Shown one piece after another: positions 44,962 to 53,835 of a stretch of DNA of 64,000 nucleotides. Positions within the stretch are counted from its first letter, which is position 1. Each line of letters opens with the position of its first letter. The notes under the pieces were generated by a model. That model saw only the letters and a program-made list of their open reading frames with translations, had not been told where the DNA came from and did no database searches. Source of the stretch: Nitrospirales bacterium (GTDB taxonomy: Bacteria; Nitrospirota; Nitrospiria; Nitrospirales; UBA8639); NCBI GenBank assembly GCA_021603905.1, contig BQIU01000002.1:1-64000 (forward strand), written 5' to 3'. The translations under genes and the position numbers were made by a program.

Positions 44962-46704
44962 ATGGCCAAAAAGTCTAAACAGACCAATCAGGAATCAAAT
45001 ACCTCCCTGCGACACCGGGCAGAACAAATGTGGCACTCGATGCCACAGAAATCTAAACATGTTTCGAAGGATGATCTTCATTCGTTGGTGGAAGATCTGC
45101 AAATTCATCAGATCGAGCTCGAAATGCAAAATGAAGAACTGCAACGGACTCAGTCAGAGCTCCAAAATTCTCAAACCAAATATATGGATCTCTACGAGTT
45201 TGCGCCGGTGGGATATCTCTCTGTGGATTCGGAACATATCGTACGAGAAGCCAATCTGACTGCCGGCATCCTCTTCAACTGTCTTCGCCAAAAAATCCTT
45301 GATCACAATATGCTCGTATTTGTCAAGCCGAACTCTCGGTCGATGTATCTACAACATATCCAAAAGACCTTCGTCTCAAATCAGACGGAATCGTGCGAAC
45401 TGCAACTGCTACGATCTCCGGGGCAGGCAGTGTGGTGCCGGCTTGACAGCAAGGTCATTGAATGCAAGCCGCACGTTTCTCAGGCTCGTATCATTGTGAC
45501 GGACATTTCGAAAGCTAAAGAGGCGGAAGTTAAGCTCACAACGCTGACAGAGGAATTGGAACATCGTGTCTTGAACCGAACAAAGACACTGCTTCGTTAT
45601 CAAGAACAACTCCGCTCCTTGGCCTCCCAGGTGACACTCTCAGAAAAACGCGAACGGCGCCAACTTTGTGTGGAGTTGCACGATTATTTGGCCCAAATGC
45701 TGGTGGCCAGCCGAATTAAACTTACGAAAGCGAAGGACTTTTCGTCGGACCTCACGCTGCCATTACTCAACGAAATTGATGAAATTCTTCATCAGTCACT
45801 CGAATATACTCGAAATTTGATTGCCCAGTTGAGTCCGACCATGCTGTACGAATTCGGGTTGTGCAAGGCGCTCCAATGGTTGGCCGACCAAATGAGGCAA
45901 TATGATTTACACGTGGATGTTCTGATTTTAGACCATGATTTTCAATTGGATGAAAATGAATCCGTATTGATGTATCACGCGGTGCGAGAACTGTTATTGA
46001 ATGTTGTCAAACACGCCAATACCGATCAGGCAAGTGTTGAAGTTCACGTGACGACAGACCAGGAACTGATCGTGACGGTGTGCGATCAAGGCTCTGGCTT
46101 TGACCTTGCCATCCTTGATCCTTCCCATACATCGGCACCCGAACATTTCGGGTTGTTTAGCATTCAAGAACGGTTGGAAGGTATGTGGGGTCGACTCGAA
46201 CTGAAGTCAGCTTCCGGACTCGGGTGCACGGCAACCCTGGTTCTTCCGCTCGCAACGAAACAGAGGCCGGATCGTAAATCTGACGACATGGAGATAGAGC
46301 CTCATCCTCCTCAGTCAACGAGGCGGAAAGAAAGCCTCATTCGCGTGCTGTTAGTCGATGATCATGCTATGGTGCGGGAAGGCCTGCGGACGTTAATTGA
46401 AAGCCATCATCTGTTGGAAGTCGTCGCAGTGGCAGGAAACGGACAAGAAGCCATCGAACAAGCCAGACAGTTTCAACCAAAGGTCGTGGTGATGGATGTC
46501 AATATGCCCGTGATGAACGGAATCGAAGCCACTCGCCGTATTAAGCAAGCATGGCCATCCATCAGTGTGATCGGACTGTCAATGCAGGATGAATCACAGG
46601 TCCGTGAATCGATGAAAGCGGCGGGCGCGAGTGACTTGTTAACCAAAAGCGGTCCTGTGGACATTTTGCTTAACACCATTCTTCAAACCGTTGATTCCGC
46701 CTAG
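44962..46704 (+). CDS. PAS-histidine kinase with C-terminal receiver domain
   Basis: The 580-residue cytosolic protein starts with a coiled coil (about 35-70, DLHSLVEDLQIHQIELEMQNEEL). A PAS domain (about 70-185), a HisKA_3 dimerisation domain with phospho-acceptor His240 in CVELHDYLAQML, and a HATPase (about 335-430) with HANTDQ and DQGSGFD follow. A receiver (about 455-575) carries phospho-acceptor Asp512 in VVMDVNMPVMNG. The kinase class is that of NarX/DesK, whose partners are usually LuxR-type regulators. Here the receiver lacks a DNA-binding domain. It follows CheB-CheR by 10 nt, so the pair should work together. Confidence 0.92.
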   Translation: MAKKSKQTNQESNTSLRHRAEQMWHSMPQKSKHVSKDDLHSLVEDLQIHQIELEMQNEELQRTQSELQNSQTKYMDLYEFAPVGYLSVDSEHIVREANLTAGILFNCLRQKILDHNMLVFVKPNSRSMYLQHIQKTFVSNQTESCELQLLRSPGQAVWCRLDSKVIECKPHVSQARIIVTDISKAKEAEVKLTTLTEELEHRVLNRTKTLLRYQEQLRSLASQVTLSEKRERRQLCVELHDYLAQMLVASRIKLTKAKDFSSDLTLPLLNEIDEILHQSLEYTRNLIAQLSPTMLYEFGLCKALQWLADQMRQYDLHVDVLILDHDFQLDENESVLMYHAVRELLLNVVKHANTDQASVEVHVTTDQELIVTVCDQGSGFDLAILDPSHTSAPEHFGLFSIQERLEGMWGRLELKSASGLGCTATLVLPLATKQRPDRKSDDMEIEPHPPQSTRRKESLIRVLLVDDHAMVREGLRTLIESHHLLEVVAVAGNGQEAIEQARQFQPKVVVMDVNMPVMNGIEATRRIKQAWPSISVIGLSMQDESQVRESMKAAGASDLLTKSGPVDILLNTILQTVDSA

Positions 46705-46929
46705 GCGTATCCTGAGCCTCTCCCCGCCCTGGTTGGAACGTATTTGGATTCACGATCGTCTCATTAAATCATCTGAACATTTTTTTCATGCTAGGGTTTT
46801 ATTCAGTTGTTGAATAGGTTATTTGGTTGATAATGTACAAAAACGCTGGTGTAAAAAACACGAGTATTTCAGTCGAAGATTGAGTAGTAACCTAAACTTG
46901 GCGAATATCACTGAACAAAGAAAATATTT
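46705..46929. other. gap after kinase gene
   Basis: Its 225 bp include the exact box at 46791-46808. No gene is seen. Confidence 0.4.
46791..46808 (+). promoter_or_regulatory. AGGGTT-N6-AGTW box, small membrane protein
   Basis: CTAGGGTT, six bases, AGTT: an exact match. The -10-like TAATGT at 46831-46836 lies 38 nt after the first A. The next start is the small membrane-protein frame at 46930 (122 nt); the Spy-like gene at 47271 is 463 nt away. Confidence 0.72.
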
Positions 46930-47049
46930 ATGCTGTGGGAATGGTCGAGGACAGGTTTAATTTTTTTATTAGGGATGCTAGTCGGGTGGTTTTTGTGCGC
47001 CGATTTTCCTGTTGGACCATCTCCGGATATTTTGATCTCTATGAATTAA
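46930..47049 (+). CDS. 39-residue single-pass membrane protein
   Basis: An ATG frame encodes MLWEWSRTGLIFLLGMLVGW and then a short tail ending PSPDILISMN. The hydrophobic core at about residues 8-23 is one transmembrane helix, followed by a short polar tail. It is too short for usual ORF calling. A GTG frame overlapping it (46935-47201) gives an unlikely mixed sequence and was discarded. The ribosome binding site is weak (AAAGAAA). Support comes from the box promoter at the usual distance and the protein-like composition. Small membrane proteins of this type are common in stress regulons. Confidence 0.45.
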   Translation: MLWEWSRTGLIFLLGMLVGWFLCADFPVGPSPDILISMN

Positions 47050-47270
47050 ATGGAAAATTGTTAAACACCCAAAATCGTGACATCAAAATCAGCTCCTGTT
47101 TTGACCATAAGCGTGCTAAGCTGAGCCATTACCTGTTGGGAATGAGACACGCGAGCATTCAAGAAGTATCCTCAAAATCAACAGACAGACCAGAAAAATG
47201 AAGCACGAGATTGATCAAGATCAAAAAGGTACCGATAACGTTTGAGAGTTATTAATGGAGGAGAAACACC

Positions 47271-47816
47271 ATGTCACTGAAGTCTCGTCAACAATTAACC
47301 TGGCTCAATGGTCGCTGCGTGCATTCTTGTATTCTGGCAATATGTCTGTTGGTTTCGGCCTGTTCGCATGGCTCGGATTCTTCGTCCCACTATAAGAATA
47401 CCTCTTCAACCGGACACGGAGACATGTCGAGTTATCCAAACGACTCAAAGCATCATGAAAGTTTTCATCATGGAAAATTTTCTCCTGCTCTTGAAGAAGA
47501 ACTGGGTCTCGATGATGACCAGAAAGAAACCCTGCACCAAATGGAAACCGACTATCGCAAAATGGTTATTTCACATAATGCCGATATTCGAGCTCTTGAA
47601 GTCGATCTCGCTCGAATATTAGAAAACGAAGACCCAGATCGGTCCGCGTTGGAAGACAAATCCCAAGCGATTGGTCAGATTAAATCTGATTTGACGATGG
47701 CGCGCATAGATTCGCTTTTGCAGCTAAAAAAAGTATTAACAAAGGATCAATATGAGCAGTTTCGATCAATTCTCCGAGAACGTATGGAAGACATGGAAAA
47801 ATCACCTCATCATTAA
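47271..47816 (+). CDS. Spy/CpxP-like lipoprotein (periplasmic metal-sensor-like)
   Basis: The 181-residue protein has a long signal sequence ending in a lipobox with Cys at about residue 31 (LLVSACSHG). A Ser/His/Asn-rich linker (about 32-75) is followed by a helical domain of about 100 residues beginning EEELGLDDDQKETLHQMETDYR. It has a second LTKDQYEQFRSIL repeat near the end, matching the LTxxQ pattern of Spy/CpxP/CnrX periplasmic proteins. These act as chaperones or metal-sensing anti-sigma partners. The His-rich linker could bind metal. GGAGG precedes the ATG. Confidence 0.8.
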   Translation: MSLKSRQQLTWLNGRCVHSCILAICLLVSACSHGSDSSSHYKNTSSTGHGDMSSYPNDSKHHESFHHGKFSPALEEELGLDDDQKETLHQMETDYRKMVISHNADIRALEVDLARILENEDPDRSALEDKSQAIGQIKSDLTMARIDSLLQLKKVLTKDQYEQFRSILRERMEDMEKSPHH

Positions 47817-48097
47817 GCGTAAGAGCGCAAGGATATCTGTCATTGTTCCGCATCAATCGACCTAACCTCTCAAGGATCGAATAGTTGCAGGAATATGCGT
47901 GACGCTCTGGTACCGCATTGGAATTCAGGTGTCATGAACAGATCGCGTTATCATGCAAGAGTGGGATTCACGTAAGATAATACCTGTGCGCGTGTCCGCA
48001 AAGCTTCAATCTAGGCTTTGATGCACAAATGACCTTTCACTAGCCGCCCATGGAGCAATGTCGTGACAACGCTCTCATCATCGTGAGGCCATGCTGT

Positions 48098-49129
48098 TCA
48101 GGTAAGAAAGAGCAGTGTCATCCCACCAACATACGCAAGCAAAATCAACATACTTTCAAATCCAATGTTCGCAATGCCGTGTTCTTCTCGCCGCAGAAGA
48201 CCGAGTAGAAGGATGCTGTTCATCAGGATGGCTAAGGCCATCAAGTAGATTTGTTTGTCTGTTATAGCATGATAAATGGACCCCTCTTGATAGGCAACAT
48301 CAGAAATTGCCACGAGAAGGACATCGAAGGTATTGCCTCCGATGATTCCACCCACCGCTAAAGTGAGTGCGCCACTTCGCACGGCCGCTATGGCCGTCAC
48401 CAACTCAGGCAACGACGTGCTGACCGTCGTGAAGAGGCCCCCTGCGATGGTTTCCGAAAGGCCGGTATGATTCACAAGAGAAATGGCGGCTCGTGCCAAA
48501 ATCCAGCCAGCGCACCCCACGATGAGAGCGCAAGATGTAAACAGAAAGGATAACCTTAGTAAACTTTCCTGCAGGCTGTCTGCTTCCGGTATGTCAACTT
48601 TCGTCTCAAATGTGAGCTTAGGCTTCCAGAGGGGATCTGTGTGTGAATGCTGAACGAGCCGTAGACCAAACAGATAGACCGCGACGATGAGTGCGGTGGC
48701 AGGATGCGTACCCCATACGCTAAATTCTGGTCCAACGATCGTAAGCAGAATCAATGAGAGCATGGTGATCAGAAGCACGCCGTTCATCAAATTGACAGGT
48801 GACGCTGCTGCATGCTCAAGGTTCGCACGGCGGTACGTCATGTCAGCCACGGCAAGAAAGGCGGTTTGTATTGCAATACCACCCAACGCATGACTGACGG
48901 CAAATTCTGCATGTCCTCCAAAGGCAGTTGTAACAGAGGTGACAATTCCCGGTAATGACGTACTGACACCGAGAAAGATCGCACCTGATACCGCTTCGCC
49001 AAGGCCAGTTCGAGCCGCCAACCGATCGACGAGTCTCGTGAGCTGCCATCCGACCACCCCGATGATGGATGTCGAAATCAGAAAAAGCAGGAGACTGAGA
49101 GAAAATGACCAGTTTTGCGGTTGTATCAT
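48098..49129 (-). CDS. sodium/calcium exchanger-family membrane protein with asymmetric alpha-repeats
   Basis: The 343-residue protein has about 10 hydrophobic helices and the inverted alpha-repeat layout of the CaCA superfamily. The second repeat keeps STSLPELVTAIAAV and GGNTFDVLLV. The first is altered: STSLPGIVTSV has Gly in place of the conserved Glu, and GGIAIQTAFL replaces the G-N-x-(F)-N motif. The Glu of repeat 1 is needed for cation binding in studied exchangers. It may therefore transport something else or have lost the exchange mechanism. It is divergent from nothing obvious and has no good box upstream. Confidence 0.83.
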   Translation of the reverse strand: MIQPQNWSFSLSLLLFLISTSIIGVVGWQLTRLVDRLAARTGLGEAVSGAIFLGVSTSLPGIVTSVTTAFGGHAEFAVSHALGGIAIQTAFLAVADMTYRRANLEHAAASPVNLMNGVLLITMLSLILLTIVGPEFSVWGTHPATALIVAVYLFGLRLVQHSHTDPLWKPKLTFETKVDIPEADSLQESLLRLSFLFTSCALIVGCAGWILARAAISLVNHTGLSETIAGGLFTTVSTSLPELVTAIAAVRSGALTLAVGGIIGGNTFDVLLVAISDVAYQEGSIYHAITDKQIYLMALAILMNSILLLGLLRREEHGIANIGFESMLILLAYVGGMTLLFLT

Positions 49130-49409
49130 CTATTTATTGTTCCCTGCTGTGCGAAACAACTGGATCAGGAGTATTTTGAGGTGACAGGAGCAATAGATGT
49201 TTTGTCTTACGTCTTGATTCTCACCATGGGTCTATTCCTCCAAGCCTTGAGTCTCATGTAGATTTGTTTGATGCCTGGATAGGAAAGGCCGTCATGGAGT
49301 CGGACACGGAGAGATCGGACGTTATCAGTTTCGTACCGTTAAAAATAGGGCGATGGAAGGATCGCCGCATGAGTCTTCACAAGATCAATCCTCCCATTCC
49401 ACATGGTCC

Positions 49410-50372
49410 TTAAGACGCTTCGCGTTTCGCATGCTCAACAAGTAAAGCGGCTAACGCGCAAGAGGCTATACGGGCAGGCGATTCATCTGCCCGGCTCGTC
49501 AGAATGAGAGGCACACGAGCGCCTAACACAATGCCGGCGGCACAGCTTCCACCCAGATATTCGAGTTGCTTGGCGAGGATATTCCCGGCTTCTAAATCAG
49601 GCGCGACCAAGATATCGGCATTCCCTGCGACAGAGGAAGTAATCCCTTTCACCTGAGCGGCCTCTTCCGAAACTGCGTTGTCAATGGCCAATGGTCCGTC
49701 AAGTATACCGCCGGTAATCTGACCACGCTCGGCCATTTTACATAGGGCTGCTGCCTCAACCGTCGAACGGATCTTAGATGACACCGTCTCGATAGCAGAC
49801 AGAATTGCCACCTTGGGGGTCTCAATGTCCAGTGCTCGGGCCATGTCAATGGCATTCTGGACGATATCACGTTTATCATCCAGGTCCGGATATATGTTAA
49901 TCGCGGCATCAGTCACGAATAGCGGCTTCGGATACGACGGGACATTCATCACAAAAACATGACTCATTCGTCTTTCGTCGACCAATTCTTTGTCTGCGTC
50001 GATCAAGGCGCGGAGAAGCGTTTCTGTCTGAAGGGCTCCCTTCATGAGCGATGCGACTTTTCCCGTACGAGCCAACTCCACCGCCGCATTCGCAGCAATC
50101 GTGCTGGTCGACGCGTCATATAATTCGTATTCCCTCAGATCAATGCCATGCTCTGCCGCCACGTTCCGAATGGCCTGTTCGTCGCCGATTAAGATGGGAT
50201 CAATAAGTTTCTCGTGTGCGGCTTCGACCGCCCCACGTAAGGAAAGAACATCCACAGGCCAAACGACGGCCGTGCGAATGGGTGATACATGTTTAGCCAG
50301 ATCAATCAACCTGTGACATTGCCCCCATGGCTTAGCCGTATTGTCGGTTTTCGTCTTCGTCGAGACGTTCAT
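49410..50372 (-). CDS. phosphate acetyl/butyryltransferase-family enzyme
   Basis: The 320-residue protein belongs to the Pta/Ptb family, which moves acyl groups between CoA and phosphate. Markers are RTAVVWPVDVLSLRGAVEAAHE near the start, DPILIGDE, VASLMKGALQTETLLRALI, the AINIYPDLDDKRDIVQNAIDMAR segment, GGILDGPLAIDNAVS, and ADILVAPDLEAGNILAKQLEYLGG. Length fits a stand-alone Pta without a regulatory domain. The start is taken at ATG 50370-50372, since the open frame upstream reads through a remnant of another gene in a different frame. It lies just downstream of that remnant. Confidence 0.88.
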   Translation of the reverse strand: MNVSTKTKTDNTAKPWGQCHRLIDLAKHVSPIRTAVVWPVDVLSLRGAVEAAHEKLIDPILIGDEQAIRNVAAEHGIDLREYELYDASTSTIAANAAVELARTGKVASLMKGALQTETLLRALIDADKELVDERRMSHVFVMNVPSYPKPLFVTDAAINIYPDLDDKRDIVQNAIDMARALDIETPKVAILSAIETVSSKIRSTVEAAALCKMAERGQITGGILDGPLAIDNAVSEEAAQVKGITSSVAGNADILVAPDLEAGNILAKQLEYLGGSCAAGIVLGARVPLILTSRADESPARIASCALAALLVEHAKREAS

Positions 50373-50398
50373 GAGTGCCTTCTTCCTTCCTGTCTCAC

Positions 50399-50763
50399 TT
50401 AAATGGCCAATGTAAATGCTTCGGGGTCTGTAATGGTGGTGATGACGTGTGTACGAATCGCGCCGCGTCGGCGCCGTCATTGACTCGGTGGTCAAAGGCA
50501 AAAGAATTCGGAAGAATGAAACGTGGGTCCATCTGTGGGTGTTCCATCGTGCCACACACCACCGGTTGCAAGCGGGCACGCCCCAGCCCAAGAATCGCCA
50601 CTTCCGGATAATTGATAATCGGCGTAAAGGTGGTTCCACCGCCAGGGTCACCGCTGATAATCACGATGTCGTATGGTTTCTTTGTCATAGATTGCCGTCG
50701 AAAACAGGGCACCTCACGGAATCCAAAACCATCTCGCTCGTTCGCTTTGAACATCGCGTGCAA
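50399..50763 (-). pseudogene. C-terminal remnant of a 2-oxoacid dehydrogenase E2 acyltransferase
   Basis: About 100 residues of the E2 catalytic domain remain: GGGTTFTPIINYPEVAILG, then GRARLQPVV and FILPNSFAFDHRVNDGADAARF, with the catalytic His/Asp motif DHRVxDGADAARF. After ARF the frame shifts by one. The natural end (THVITTITDPEAFTLAI, then TAA at 50399-50401) lies in another frame. Upstream of the GGGTTF segment the E2 sequence is lost. With a missing 5' half and a frameshift it cannot make an E2. It precedes the Pta-like gene by 26 nt. Confidence 0.85.
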
Positions 50764-50836
50764 ACCTCACGAGCCTGCACGATACGCCATGTACACGCAA
50801 TCACCATTGAACGTAACAATAATCAGTGGTTCTGAA

Positions 50837-50854
50837 ACCTGAAGAGAACCCTAG
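50837..50854 (-). promoter_or_regulatory. near-match AGGG box (AGGT half), E2 remnant
   Basis: Reverse-strand CTAGGGTT, six bases, AGGT: one change from the consensus, otherwise complete. It faces the decayed E2 gene and the Pta-like gene beyond it. It suggests the lost gene belonged to the same regulon. Confidence 0.5.
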
Positions 50855-50968
50855 AGTGAAAGAAAAGTCAATCGAACTTGAAGATTGAGGATTGTACCTG
50901 CGGAACACTCAGTGTTTGCTGATTGTGCTGAAAACTATCACGGCCATCGTCTGGACGTTTTCTCTGTG

Positions 50969-50986
50969 CTAGGGTTGTTCATAGTA
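50969..50986 (+). promoter_or_regulatory. AGGGTT-N6-AGTW box, SRPBCC gene
   Basis: CTAGGGTT, six bases, AGTA: an exact match. The -10-like TAAGAT at 51009-51014 lies 38 nt after the first A. The gene start is about 150 nt downstream, with a strong hairpin between. Confidence 0.72.
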
Positions 50987-51027
50987 TTCAACGAGTCATG
51001 GAATCGATTAAGATCAGCGGTGTATAA

Positions 51028-51065
51028 TTTTTTACGTAAGCTTTCTCTTACAGATGCGTAAAAAA
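51028..51065 (+). promoter_or_regulatory. hairpin in the leader of the SRPBCC gene
   Basis: TTTTTTACG (51028-51036) pairs with CGTAAAAAA (51057-51065). An inner GTAAG/CTTAC pair (51036-51040 with 51047-51051) partly competes or extends. With the predicted promoter just upstream, it would form in the 5' untranslated RNA about 70 nt before the start codon. Confidence 0.45.
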
Positions 51066-51135
51066 TCACTTTTACATCTTTATCGAGAAGTGGCCAGACA
51101 CACAATATTTGATTATGTGAAAGGAGAGAATGACA

Positions 51136-51915
51136 ATGACAATATGGAGTGGAAGAAAACCCTATCACCCCTACACTCAAGATTTAGATTGGACGGAAGA
51201 ACAGGCCAGTACTGAGTACCAGGAAAGGGAAGAAATACGAAGTGTGGCTTCCTGTCTGCTCGGCGGTGGCATGTTTATATCCAGTTATCTTCCAGCCATG
51301 CGACGATCGGGTATGGGGAATATATTTTCGGGCGTGGGAGCGGTGTTGTTCTTCGAAGGAGTGAAGAGGTATTGCTCTGTTGACTGTTCCTCTGACATGA
51401 ATCATGGACAGCAATCAAACACGAATCTATTGGGCCGTCGAAAAGTGAATACAGAGCAAGCCATTAAAATTCAAGAATCAATTCTTGTTCAACGTCCAGC
51501 AGTTGATCTGTATCAATTTTGGCGTAATATTGAAAACCTCCCGTCGATTCTGACGCATATACATTCAGTAAACGTAATCAATGAGCACCTCTCCCATTGG
51601 ATGATCGAAACGGTATCTGGTGGTCCCACAATCGAATGGGACGCCAAAATTATTAATGAAGTGCCCAATAAACGAATTGGCTGGAGTACGCTGCAAGACT
51701 CGGATATCGATCATGCCGGATCAGTCGTGTTTGAGACGATGCCGGATGGAAATCAGACTCAAGTAACCGTCACGCTTCAATACGTCCCTCCTGCAGGGCG
51801 GCTCGGATCAACCATTCTCAAGGTATTGGGGCAAGATCCAAAAGCCAAGATTGTCGAAGATTTGCAGCACTTTAAAGAACGCATGGAAGCGCCAGTATTG
51901 AACGAGCAACCCTAA
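51136..51915 (+). CDS. SRPBCC (polyketide cyclase/START-like) protein with N-terminal membrane segment
   Basis: The 259-residue protein has a hydrophobic, Gly-rich region (about residues 38-75) resembling a small membrane domain, then a SRPBCC fold (about 110-250). The latter is recognised by the VDLYQFWRNIENLPSILTHIHSVNV start, the strand ending EWDAKIINEVPNKRIGWSTL, and the terminal helix GQDPKAKIVEDLQHFKERME. Such domains bind lipophilic ligands; this subtype is common in stress-linked membrane proteins. The start is the ATG at 51136 (AAGGAG 9 nt upstream), though an ATG at 51130 is also open. It lies downstream of an exact box. Confidence 0.85.
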   Translation: MTIWSGRKPYHPYTQDLDWTEEQASTEYQEREEIRSVASCLLGGGMFISSYLPAMRRSGMGNIFSGVGAVLFFEGVKRYCSVDCSSDMNHGQQSNTNLLGRRKVNTEQAIKIQESILVQRPAVDLYQFWRNIENLPSILTHIHSVNVINEHLSHWMIETVSGGPTIEWDAKIINEVPNKRIGWSTLQDSDIDHAGSVVFETMPDGNQTQVTVTLQYVPPAGRLGSTILKVLGQDPKAKIVEDLQHFKERMEAPVLNEQP

Positions 51916-52036
51916 GGCGATGTCCATTCATCGTGTCGTGATGACTCTGAAATGATCCTTATTGCTGGAGTGATGTGAAACGGGAGCATGTAAGAGGTGC
52001 ACGTCAGAATCTAAACAATCTATCAGAGAGTGATAC

Positions 52037-53767
52037 ATGGGACGGGTACTGATGATCAAGCGATATTCGGGCAGACTGACTGTTCTCTTCTTCGCCGTTG
52101 TGATGACGACATTAGTCGCATGCACTTCGACACCACAAACGGAGCAGAGGGAAGCGCTCCAACAGAACGCATCGCCACAGGAGCAATTAGGTACGGTTAA
52201 CTTTCCAACCTCAGCCCGTTCACGTGAGGCTCAATGGCATTTTTTACGGGGCGTCGCCGCCCTGCATTCCTTTTGGTACCCCGTAGCGCTCGATGAATTT
52301 CGTGCTGCAACACGTCTGGAACCTGATTTCATGATGGGCTATTGGGGAGAGGCGATGACGCATAACCACCCGGTGTGGAACGATCCGCAAGAGACCGAAG
52401 CAGCACGCAATGTGATTGCGAAGATCGAGAACCTGCCACACGTCACACCGCGTGAACGTGCCTGGCTGCACGCCACAGAGATCTTGTATGGAAAAGGCGA
52501 CAAGCCTACGCGTGACCGTGCCTATGCTGACGTCATGGAGAACATTTCTCGAGATTATCCATCTGATTCAGAAGCGGCGCTGTTTTACGCACTCGCTCTT
52601 CTTGGCACCGTCAAAACCGGACATTCAGATGCTGAAAACACTCGGCTACACGCCGCGGACATCGCATCACGTGTGTATCAAGACCACCCGAATCATCCAG
52701 GTGCGGCACACTATATCATTCACGCGTATGACGATCCTCAACACGCCCATTTGGCATTAGATGCGGCGGAACGTTATGCCAAGATTGCTCCAGACGCGCC
52801 CCACGCTCTGCACATGCCATCGCATATTTTCTTGCAGCTTGGTATGTGGCCGCAAGCTGCCGCCTCGAACGAGGCAGCATGGGCTGCTTCAAATCAGTGG
52901 GTACAACAACGAAATCTTTCACTCAGCAAGAGGGATTACCATACTCTGCATTGGCTGATGTATGTGTATCTGCAGCAAGGCCGTTATCAACAAGCTGAAG
53001 AATTGGTCATGGTGATGCATCAAAGCCTTGCGCATTTTTCAAAGGATAATCCGAGAGATTTTAGCTTTGGATTATTGACGCATGCCAGGATGATTTCCGA
53101 TTTTGCGTTGCAAACGAAAAACTGGGGAGCCGTTGAGTCATACTTACAAGAGGGTCAGACGGAAATTGAGGTGGCGACGATTGACATGCCTGCCTCATTC
53201 AATGCGTATGCGGCGGCTGCTCAAATTCCGATCCTGTACACTCGTGGCATGGCTGCCGCGATGACAGATTCCGTCGGGGCGAACGAGAGTCTCGCGAAGT
53301 TAGACCACATTCGTGAGCAACTCGCTGATAGCCCCGAGCCCTTCATCGTTCAAGAGGCAAAGTACATCCAGATTCGAGTATTAGAAATTGAGGCGGTCCT
53401 CGACATTCAGGCTTATGAGTTTAACAAGGCCATCACACTCATGCAGAAAGCGACCAGGCTGTCGGAAACAATGCCACCACCATCAGGACCACCTTCAGTC
53501 AGCAAACCAACATTTGAATTGTTCGGTGAAATATTGTTGCATGCAGACCAACCCAGGAAGGCGGCGGAACAATTTTCGATTTCCTTGAAAAGACATCCAA
53601 ACCGTGCGAGTACGTTATTAGGATTAGCACGCGCCGCCGTGAAGAACAGAAAGAGCGATGAGGCGACTCACTTCTACACCGAATTGCTTCGTCAGTGGAG
53701 TCACGCTGATGCGTTACTAGCAGACTTGCAAGAAGCAAAGCAGTATGAAATAAATACTCTCCATTAA
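52037..53767 (+). CDS. TPR-repeat lipoprotein
   Basis: The 576-residue protein starts with a lipoprotein signal (Cys at about residue 29 in TTLVACTS). TPR-like helical hairpins through most of the protein begin with SREAQWHFLRGVAALHSFWYPVALDEFRAATRLEPDFMMGYW and include HYIIHAYDDPQHAHLALDAAERYAKIAPDAPHALHMPSHIFLQLG. That His/Tyr-rich central motif marks a family of bacterial TPR proteins of unknown function. Role unknown; probably an outer-membrane or periplasmic scaffold. Confidence 0.85.
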   Translation: MGRVLMIKRYSGRLTVLFFAVVMTTLVACTSTPQTEQREALQQNASPQEQLGTVNFPTSARSREAQWHFLRGVAALHSFWYPVALDEFRAATRLEPDFMMGYWGEAMTHNHPVWNDPQETEAARNVIAKIENLPHVTPRERAWLHATEILYGKGDKPTRDRAYADVMENISRDYPSDSEAALFYALALLGTVKTGHSDAENTRLHAADIASRVYQDHPNHPGAAHYIIHAYDDPQHAHLALDAAERYAKIAPDAPHALHMPSHIFLQLGMWPQAAASNEAAWAASNQWVQQRNLSLSKRDYHTLHWLMYVYLQQGRYQQAEELVMVMHQSLAHFSKDNPRDFSFGLLTHARMISDFALQTKNWGAVESYLQEGQTEIEVATIDMPASFNAYAAAAQIPILYTRGMAAAMTDSVGANESLAKLDHIREQLADSPEPFIVQEAKYIQIRVLEIEAVLDIQAYEFNKAITLMQKATRLSETMPPPSGPPSVSKPTFELFGEILLHADQPRKAAEQFSISLKRHPNRASTLLGLARAAVKNRKSDEATHFYTELLRQWSHADALLADLQEAKQYEINTLH

Positions 53768-53835
53768 GGAGTCATACGATCTATATTTCGGCCAATCTGT
53801 CAGCACAACATCGTGATACAGGGGGATACTGAGTC

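Larger units (their letters stand above)
50764..51135. other. divergent gap between E2 remnant and SRPBCC gene
   Basis: About 370 bp. It holds a near-match box facing left (50837-50854), an exact box facing right (50969-50986) and a hairpin (51028-51065). No gene was recognised. Confidence 0.5.

Noticed and set aside
46935-47201. 88-codon GTG frame
   Set aside because: It has no binding site and an unlikely composition; the overlapping ATG frame at 46930 makes a better small membrane protein.
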